Positions 57,066 through 64,000 of a stretch of 64,000 nt of DNA are shown piece after piece (position 1 is the stretch's first letter; each line of letters begins with the position of its first letter). Position numbers and translations under genes: made by a program. The notes under the pieces were generated by a model, which saw nothing but the letters and a program-made list of their open reading frames with translations, was not told where the DNA came from and ran no database searches. Source of the stretch: Vibrio sp. (GTDB taxonomy: Bacteria; Pseudomonadota; Gammaproteobacteria; Enterobacterales; Vibrionaceae); the NCBI GenBank assembly GCA_028131545.1, contig JAOICL010000005.1, forward strand, positions 1 through 64,000, written 5' to 3'.

Positions 57066-58766
57066 ATGAATATTCTACTAGTTGATGATTCTCACATAGA
57101 CAGAGAAGTGATTAAGCTAGCGCTAAGTGAGCATGCTCAACCTTACCAAATACAGGAGTCGGATAGTGTGGCCATGGCATTAAATTGCCTAAGTAATTCC
57201 TCGTTTGATCTTATTTTATTGGATTATAACCTGATCGATGGTGAAGGTTCCAAAGTTTTAAACATGCTGATTGAACAGCGAGAAAAATATCATTCAGCAC
57301 CTGTTATTATGCTCAGTCATTTTGAACGTTCAGAGATCGCTATTAAATGTATTCAGTTAGGAGCAGAGGATTTTCTTATTAAAAAGGAAGCGACATCTGA
57401 TCGTCTCCGTCGAGCCATATTTCAAGCTACGACACGCTATTCTTTAAAGGAAAAACTCACGGATTCGCTGCAACTAACGAGAGAGTTAGCTGAGCGAGAC
57501 CAATTAACTAATTTGATGAATCGTTGGGTTTTTGAAAATGCTGTAGAGCAAGATATTGCCAACAGTAATGGGATGTTCATCGGTTCCCTATTGATTTTTG
57601 ACGTTGATAATTTTAAGCACATAAATGATACCTACGGACATTATTTAGGCGATGCCGTTTTAAAATTTATTGCCTCTTCATTCCAGTCACTTCTTAATGA
57701 AGAAGAGCATTTTTCTCGTTTAGGTGGGGATGAATTTGCTATTTTCCTACAAGATGACCCGACATTTATACGCACTAAACATATTATAGAGCTCATGAAG
57801 GAGCAGCTATTAGAAGATGTGGTGGTATTAGGGGTTGATCTTAATTTATCCGTGAGTATTGGTGCATTTTCTGGGAATCAATTGGAAGAAGAGATATCAA
57901 AAAGTAAAATAATGCGATATGCCGATATTGCTATGTATCGTTCGAAATTAAAAAAAGGAACGGTTTCAACTTATTACGATACGGCTTTTCAAGATGAACT
58001 CGATAATAAAAAGAAAATGCTAGCATTGGTGGATGAAGCCATTGATACAGAAGCTTTCTATCTTGAATATCAACCCATTATAAATAGAGCAGGTGAGAGC
58101 ATTTCAGGATGCGAAGTGTTAATCAGAGGTAAAGTAGGAGAGGTGCAGCTACGGCCGGATATTTTTATTCCGATAGCAGAAGAGACTAATCGTATTGATA
58201 TCATTGGACGTTGGGTGATTAAAACAGCATTTGAGCAATACCATAATTGGAAAAATGTACTTCCAGAACACTTTATATTGAGTATCAACTTATCGGTGAA
58301 ACAGCTATTAAAACCGACCTTTTTAGGCTGGGTTAAAAAGACATTAAGGCAATATGAAATAGAAGCGGACAAAATAGAATTTGAAGTAACGGAAACCGCA
58401 GTCATTGATGATATCGATTTAGTATCAGAACGCTTGAATGAGTTGAGAGAGGTGGGTTTTCATATTGCGCTTGATGACTTTGGAACAGGGTATTCATCGA
58501 TATCTCATTTAAGCCATCTTCCCTTTGATACGATTAAAGTGGATAAAAGTATTGTACCTACTGATGCTTCAACAGAAAAGCAGCTAAGACTGTTTAAAAG
58601 TTTGGTGCAATTAATTAAAAATCTAGAATGTACCTCGATAGTGGAGGGAGTTGAAACAAAATTAACGGTGCAGATTTGTCGGATGCAAGAAGTTGATCTT
58701 CTACAGGGGTATTACTTTTCTAGGCCAGTGTCAGCAGATAATTTTGCTGAGCAATACTTACATTAA
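57066..58766 (+). CDS. REC-GGDEF-EAL protein with variant EVL signature
   Basis: 566 aa; REC (ILLVDDSHIDRE, LLDYNLIDGEG), LGGDEFAIFL, GCEVLIRG in place of EAL, NLSVKQL, DDFGTGYSSISHL, KVDKSIV. Confidence 0.92.
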   Translation: MNILLVDDSHIDREVIKLALSEHAQPYQIQESDSVAMALNCLSNSSFDLILLDYNLIDGEGSKVLNMLIEQREKYHSAPVIMLSHFERSEIAIKCIQLGAEDFLIKKEATSDRLRRAIFQATTRYSLKEKLTDSLQLTRELAERDQLTNLMNRWVFENAVEQDIANSNGMFIGSLLIFDVDNFKHINDTYGHYLGDAVLKFIASSFQSLLNEEEHFSRLGGDEFAIFLQDDPTFIRTKHIIELMKEQLLEDVVVLGVDLNLSVSIGAFSGNQLEEEISKSKIMRYADIAMYRSKLKKGTVSTYYDTAFQDELDNKKKMLALVDEAIDTEAFYLEYQPIINRAGESISGCEVLIRGKVGEVQLRPDIFIPIAEETNRIDIIGRWVIKTAFEQYHNWKNVLPEHFILSINLSVKQLLKPTFLGWVKKTLRQYEIEADKIEFEVTETAVIDDIDLVSERLNELREVGFHIALDDFGTGYSSISHLSHLPFDTIKVDKSIVPTDASTEKQLRLFKSLVQLIKNLECTSIVEGVETKLTVQICRMQEVDLLQGYYFSRPVSADNFAEQYLH

Positions 58767-59049
58767 AGAGAGCGTTCCTTACTGTAATCTGTTGTAACGA
58801 GAATTTTCTGTTGCATCTAAAGTTTTGCATGAGATCAAAGATACATTTTGATAATGCTGGCATTATATAGATTATGGAAGTATCTATGAAATAAGTCATA
58901 CTCGTTTGTCATAGTGTGTTTTGCGTTAATTCTTATTTGTGACATGTAATCCAAATGATGAATTTAAGCATGTTGATTTGAAATTGTGTTTGTATATGAC
59001 CTTCATTCATGGACTCCTAAGATTGTTTATTTATGTAAAGGATAGATCA

Positions 59050-59391
59050 ATGAAAGGCATCGTCGTAAAAGCACATCGTTCAAAATACCCTGATCCTATA
59101 GAGTTTAATTCCGGTGAAAAAGTCATACTAGCCTACTTAAACAGAGAAGCATTCGGTTGGGTTAAAGTTAAAACTCAAGATAAAAAATGTGGTTGGGTTC
59201 CGACAGAATTGATTGATATTAATGAATATGAAAGCACGGCCATTACTAGGCGAAATTATAATTCACGAGAATTAAATTCGTGCGTGGATGATATGATCGA
59301 GATTGTTGAAGAATTAAATAGTTGGTATTTAGCCGCGAATCAATTAGGAGAAGTCGGTTGGTTACCTGCCCGCAAAGTATCTTTAGCATAA
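59050..59391 (+). CDS. SH3-like domain protein
   Basis: Two SH3-like repeats (KAHRSKYPDPIEFNSGEKVILAYLNREAFGWVKVKTQDKKCGWVPTELI; ELNSWYLAANQLGEVGWLPARKV); start at ATG 59050. Confidence 0.65.
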   Translation: MKGIVVKAHRSKYPDPIEFNSGEKVILAYLNREAFGWVKVKTQDKKCGWVPTELIDINEYESTAITRRNYNSRELNSCVDDMIEIVEELNSWYLAANQLGEVGWLPARKVSLA

Positions 59392-59431
59392 GGTTATTTT
59401 ACTATTAGCTAAAATTGGTTGAATTTATGTT

Positions 59432-59460
59432 AAAGCCATTCATTTATGAATGGCTTTTTT
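59432..59460 (+). terminator. Rho-independent terminator
   Basis: aaagccattcat ttatgaatggcttttt. Confidence 0.85.
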
Positions 59461-59545
59461 CATATTTATTAATTGATATTTCTTTAGAATGGTATTGAGA
59501 TTTAAATGAAATCCTATAGGTTAAATTAACTTTGGTTGTTGTTAT

Positions 59546-59561
59546 TGTGATTCAAATCACA
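59546..59561 (+). promoter_or_regulatory. Consensus CRP site
   Basis: TGTGATTCAAATCACA, exact TGTGA-N6-TCACA, ~75 bp upstream of the ATG at 59637. Confidence 0.78.
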
Positions 59562-59636
59562 TTTGTAGTTATTTTTTGAGCGAAAAGTGAGTGGTGCTCT
59601 AGATTTAGATCACAAAGCGTACAAAGGGTATTTCTC

Positions 59637-62600
59637 ATGTCCAAAGCACTTACTTTCACAGTTTTAGCAACGTCGGTTGCAGCAAGCTTTTCAGTTTCAG
59701 CCGCTGAAGAGTGGCAAGGAAAAAGTTATGGGGGTGGCTCCCAAGTTTGTTATGACAATAATCTTTATGAAGCAAAATGGTGGGCAAGTTCTAGTACCAC
59801 ACCCGATCCCAATGGACCAACCAATGAAAATCAACCCGGTTGGGGTACTCAGCCTTGGCTTTTGATAGAAGGCTCTTCAGAATGTGCTACTGATCCAGAA
59901 CCAGAAAATAACCCACCGATAATTCAAGTCAGTACCCTTTTAAACCTCACATCTCCACTGTCTGATTATCAATTACAAGCAACCGCAACCGATCTTGATA
60001 ACGATACTTTATCCTATGTATGGACAAAAATATCAGGTTCTAACGACGTGAGTATGGCAGGTAGTTCGACCGCATCACCTCGTATTAGCATCCCTTCGTT
60101 GGAAAGTAATCAAACATTTGTGTATCAACTTGAAGTGAGTGATGGCACAGCCACAGTGAGTGAGACGATTACACTGCAGATTCAGGCTGATCCAGAAACG
60201 CTGAACTCGGAGCCGATTGCTAATGTTGTTCAAAGTGTTCTATCCGTTCAATCTCCAAGCAATAATGTTCAATTAGATGCATCAAACTCCTATGACCCTG
60301 ATAGCGACGCTTTATCCTTTATTTGGTCACAAGTATCTGGGCCGACGGTTTCAATTCAAAATCAAACCAGTGCAGTTGCGATGATTAACATCCCTGAGCT
60401 GCAAGAAGATGCTAACTATACATTTAAAGTGGCTGTCAGTGATGGTGAATTAACATCCGAAAAAACGGTCACGGTTCAGGCGACAACAGTCACTGTTAAT
60501 ATCGCACCAGTATTGAGCTGGGAGAAAGCGAAATTGAAATCTGCGGCCGGAAGAGTCGTTTCATTTAATATTTCGGTTGAAGATGAGCAACCGAGTCAAA
60601 TGAAGTACAGATGGAAACAAACAGTAGGGGATTTATCCATCCCGATAGAAAATAATAATGCGTTAGACGCTAAGTTTGATTTACGTGGTGCTAGTGCTGG
60701 TGACTATAAATTCCGTTTAGTTGCGACTGACTCAGAAGGATTAAAAGCGAAAAAAACATTTACGGTGACAGTGAATGATACAGCCATCAGTAATGGTTCA
60801 TTTATTGGTAAAACGTATCGCGAAATGATCACTGATGAATCGGCAGATGAATTTCATTTTACCGTATCCATTAATGATATTGGCCTCGTGTCCCCAGAGG
60901 TGATTGATTGTGTTGTTGAACTCAGTAATGTAACCAATGGCCGACTTGCAGAAGCCTTGGCAGAATGCATAAATACACAGTCGGATCTTATTCAAATTGG
61001 CCAAAAGCAAGAAGATGGTTCACTCCTTGTTGTACGCAGTAATAGTGCGAATAAAATTTGGGCAATGACCAATACAATGAGCGTTGATGTTGAATTTAAA
61101 GAACCTTTAATTGAGCAAGGTTCGGTAACTTTTAGTTATCCACCAACGGCTATTGTGACCGACTGGACAGGAAACTCACGAGAGGTAGATACCTTTGCAG
61201 AGGCCGCTTTAAATGAACATTTTGAAGCTACATTTACAAGCCAATCAGGTGATGTTTTTAGTTTTAATAGTCAAGTTGGTTCTGATTTTTCAGCCAATTT
61301 AAAGCCAGGAACTTATCAGTTATGGATAGAAATGCAAGGTGCTTGGCAAAGTATTAACTCTTTACAAACGATTAATATCATCGATGATCAAATAGAAAAC
61401 ATTGAAGTATTTGTTAAGCCTTCAATTGATACCGATACCTTATCAGCAGTTGGTAATGTGAGTATAGAGCCGATTATCGATGGTATTTTTCAACCTCGTC
61501 AAATGGTGTATGGGGATGGGTATTTATTTGTTGGTGCTTCTGCGATTTTTGATGAATATGGGGACAGAGGCAATAAAGTTTACGCGGTTCCATTTGATCA
61601 CACAACAGGGGAGGTCGGCACCCCGATTATCCTTGCTGATGAACTATTAGAGGGCCATGGTGTTGCTTATCGTAATGGTCATCTGTATTACTCTACAGCC
61701 ATGCACATTATGGTGATAAAAGATGTATTAACTCAGTTATCAACGCCAATACCTGAAATTGTTACTGCGTTACCAGCAGCAGAGGGTAACTTTGAATTAC
61801 TGAGTAATGCACAAAGAAACATTGGTTTATTTTGGCACCAAAAACACACATTAAAATTTAACTCTCAAGATCCGAATGATGCTTCGTTATACGTTTCCAT
61901 TGGTTCTCCTTGTAATGTTTGTATTATTGATGAAGAGCCGGAATACGGAACCATAGTTAAAATTGACGTTGAAACCGGAGAAAGTCATATTGTCGCTAAT
62001 GGTATTCGAAATACCGTTGGTTTTGATTGGGATCCTGAAACCGGTGACATTTGGTTTACGGATAATAATCGTCAAATATCGGATAATACCCCAGTGTATT
62101 ACCCTGGTGAAATAAATAAGATTTTAGCGTCAGATCTTGAACAAAATACGGTACCTCACTTTGGATTCCCATACCTTTCAGGTATTAGTACCAGCGGATT
62201 AACGAAAGAGCAATTTGCCGGAACATCAAGCACATCAGGTGTTAATTATTTACCTGAAGGAGCGATATTCACCGACTTACAAGAAAACGAGATCAACCTA
62301 AGTGATTACCATGCTCCAGAATTCGAACTTGAAGCGGGCTCTGCGGCATTAGGTTTACAGTTTTGGCAGCCTAATACCGAGTCATCAAATCGCTCTATAA
62401 TCTATGCTACGCATGGTCCTGGTGATGGCGACCGTGCGGGTTATGAATTGCGTCAGTTAACTCTGGATTCAGTGGGTTCTCCTATTTTTGATAAGGCATT
62501 AGTCACAGGGTTCAAACAATCGGGTGGTATTGTCGGTAAACCAGTAGAAATGCTGACATTACCCGATAATTCAATGCTTGTATCTGATGACCATGGTAAT

Positions 62601-64000
62601 ACGATTTATCGAGTGTCGTACGATGAACAAGCGGATACAGGTAGTGTTCAATTTTCCATTTCCATGGATGAAGAAAATGCGAATGATCTAGCGGAAATGA
62701 ATTTGGTTCAGCCAAATGGTATTAGCCGTCGATTATATGTTGATGTCAACGAAAGTAACCTAGTACTTGAAGGATTGGCATTGGGTAATTATCAATTGGT
62801 CATTGCTCAATATGGAGAGTTAAATCCATCTCAATCTGTCATTCCTTTCTCGATTACCAACAATGATTCTCCAACGATAGTGTCATGGAGCTATCAAGAC
62901 AATCAAGTTCAAGAAGGCTTTGGGACGATTACGGTGGATGCCCCAGAGAAACCGTCTGGTTCAGGCAGTTACTATACGTTGGTTCTAGAGCCTTCAATTG
63001 AAGGGCCGTTACCGGATTTAGCTGAACAAAGTAATGTGGTTTATGATCCTGTGACCGGTCAGTATACGATTGAATTGGAATGGGGGATAGAGCAAACATT
63101 ATTCTTACCAGCAGGTTCTTATAATGTGTATCCAAGTTATACCGGATCGTCGGTACCGAGTGATAAAATTCAATCGATAACTATCATTGAAGGCGAAAGC
63201 TCACCACAAGAAATTGAGATTGAATACACTGAGTTTGAATCAAACCAAGCTTATTTTAACTATGTATACAATGAATCTTGTGCACAGTGCCATGAATCCC
63301 ATAATGCCCCTTCATTATTCTCTGGCCCGTCGGATACGATGGTGGCTAACTACACATTGAATCAAGACGCAATTCAAGAAAAAGTCGCTCAAATGGATGC
63401 ATTTGGTTGGGCTATTTGCGATGTGAATTGTCAAGAAACAATGGCGACTTATCTAGAGGAACTTTGGGTTAACGATTTGCCATCGATAGATGAGCCGGTT
63501 GGCGATATTAATGCCGATAGAGGATTACGATTATTATCGTCTAGAGAATACGTTAATACTATTCGGGATGTGTTTAATATCAATATTGATTCTTCTCTCT
63601 TACCCGTTGATCGCTTTTCAGGCACTTTTTACAGTAACCCGATTATTGAAGGGCAGATCAACAGTAGTGATATGAGTAAATATGCTGAAGCCGCGATAAC
63701 GATACAAAGTCAATTAGATATCAATGCCGTCAGTAATTGCCCGACGGTGGATCCTAATGCCTTGATACCAAGCTGGGAAAACCGTATCTATGGTACTCAA
63801 GATAAAGGTGTTCAGGTCGTTCATAATGGTATCGTATATGAAAATAATTATTGGACAAATGCAGAGCCAGGGCCATCAACATCGGCACCAACGGGGCAGC
63901 CTTGGATTGAAATTGGTCCAGCGGTTTCAGATCCAAGCCGAAGTCCTGAAGCAGTCGAAGCCTGTTTCTCTACCTGGGTTGCTAATACCGGTGAGAAATT
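59637..64000 (+). CDS. Very large secreted protein (partial, open at right edge): CBM5/12 + PKD-like repeats + sorbosone/glucose-dehydrogenase-like propeller + c-type heme motif + DUF1587-like + second CBM5/12
   Basis: Manual translation from ATG 59637 shows no stop to 64000 (at least 1454 codons). Signal peptide MSKALTFTVLATSVAASFSVSAA; CBM5/12 EWQGKSYGGGSQVCYDNNLYEAKWWASSSTTP...WLLIEG; PKD-like repeats; propeller region (GIFQPRQMVYGDGYLFVGAS..., GIRNTVGFDWDPETGDIWFTDNN); SCAQCHESH; RGLRLLSSREYVNTIRDVFNI; second CBM. Confidence 0.88.
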   Translation, partial: MSKALTFTVLATSVAASFSVSAAEEWQGKSYGGGSQVCYDNNLYEAKWWASSSTTPDPNGPTNENQPGWGTQPWLLIEGSSECATDPEPENNPPIIQVSTLLNLTSPLSDYQLQATATDLDNDTLSYVWTKISGSNDVSMAGSSTASPRISIPSLESNQTFVYQLEVSDGTATVSETITLQIQADPETLNSEPIANVVQSVLSVQSPSNNVQLDASNSYDPDSDALSFIWSQVSGPTVSIQNQTSAVAMINIPELQEDANYTFKVAVSDGELTSEKTVTVQATTVTVNIAPVLSWEKAKLKSAAGRVVSFNISVEDEQPSQMKYRWKQTVGDLSIPIENNNALDAKFDLRGASAGDYKFRLVATDSEGLKAKKTFTVTVNDTAISNGSFIGKTYREMITDESADEFHFTVSINDIGLVSPEVIDCVVELSNVTNGRLAEALAECINTQSDLIQIGQKQEDGSLLVVRSNSANKIWAMTNTMSVDVEFKEPLIEQGSVTFSYPPTAIVTDWTGNSREVDTFAEAALNEHFEATFTSQSGDVFSFNSQVGSDFSANLKPGTYQLWIEMQGAWQSINSLQTINIIDDQIENIEVFVKPSIDTDTLSAVGNVSIEPIIDGIFQPRQMVYGDGYLFVGASAIFDEYGDRGNKVYAVPFDHTTGEVGTPIILADELLEGHGVAYRNGHLYYSTAMHIMVIKDVLTQLSTPIPEIVTALPAAEGNFELLSNAQRNIGLFWHQKHTLKFNSQDPNDASLYVSIGSPCNVCIIDEEPEYGTIVKIDVETGESHIVANGIRNTVGFDWDPETGDIWFTDNNRQISDNTPVYYPGEINKILASDLEQNTVPHFGFPYLSGISTSGLTKEQFAGTSSTSGVNYLPEGAIFTDLQENEINLSDYHAPEFELEAGSAALGLQFWQPNTESSNRSIIYATHGPGDGDRAGYELRQLTLDSVGSPIFDKALVTGFKQSGGIVGKPVEMLTLPDNSMLVSDDHGNTIYRVSYDEQADTGSVQFSISMDEENANDLAEMNLVQPNGISRRLYVDVNESNLVLEGLALGNYQLVIAQYGELNPSQSVIPFSITNNDSPTIVSWSYQDNQVQEGFGTITVDAPEKPSGSGSYYTLVLEPSIEGPLPDLAEQSNVVYDPVTGQYTIELEWGIEQTLFLPAGSYNVYPSYTGSSVPSDKIQSITIIEGESSPQEIEIEYTEFESNQAYFNYVYNESCAQCHESHNAPSLFSGPSDTMVANYTLNQDAIQEKVAQMDAFGWAICDVNCQETMATYLEELWVNDLPSIDEPVGDINADRGLRLLSSREYVNTIRDVFNINIDSSLLPVDRFSGTFYSNPIIEGQINSSDMSKYAEAAITIQSQLDINAVSNCPTVDPNALIPSWENRIYGTQDKGVQVVHNGIVYENNYWTNAEPGPSTSAPTGQPWIEIGPAVSDPSRSPEAVEACFSTWVANTGEK

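Noticed and set aside
59677-59865. 62-aa ORF listed by the track
   Set aside because: Out-of-frame shadow inside the N-terminal CBM5/12 of the long ORF starting at 59637.
62929-63936. Small ORFs 62929-63135, 63490-63675 and 63754-63936
   Set aside because: All are shadows of the open giant reading frame.
1-64000. tRNA/rRNA genes, insertion sequences, integrases or phage genes
   Set aside because: None recognised by eye in the translations or intergenic regions; this is not a substitute for tRNAscan/ISfinder searches.

Overview
AT-rich gammaproteobacterial chromosome segment, most likely Vibrionaceae or a close relative (inferred from gene content only). The central feature is a nearly complete type VI secretion system (T6SS) on the minus strand, about 18.6-45.7 kb: VgrG, a small conserved protein, PAAR, TssA, Hcp, TssB, TssC, a second TssC-like protein, TssE, TssF, TssG, ClpV/TssH, a sensor-MFS fusion, two orphan periplasmic binding proteins, FHA/TagH, TssJ, TssK, TssL with a SPOR-like tail, TssM and a minimal Ser/Thr kinase. 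Flanking genes include a CHASE histidine kinase / response regulator / REC-GGDEF-EAL set, a TcyP-like symporter, astE, rlmF, an RpoS-family sigma factor, a PilW-like lipoprotein, metA, a CBM5/12-PKD-M60 metallopeptidase, a Nudix/degenerate-PAP2 membrane protein, purC (PurR box), sulA (LexA box), a YdiJ-type FAD/Fe-S oxidoreductase, and a BLUF photoreceptor divergent from a second REC-GGDEF-EAL protein. The supplied ORF track omits a very long reading frame that starts at 59637 and runs open off the right edge (at least 1454 codons). It encodes a secreted protein with a CBM5/12 module, PKD-like repeats, a sorbosone/glucose-dehydrogenase-like propeller, a CXXCH heme motif, a DUF1587-like segment and a second CBM5/12. 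I consider that gene, and the sensor-MFS plus binding-protein module embedded in the T6SS cluster, the most unusual content. All family calls were made by eye from the translations, without database searches.
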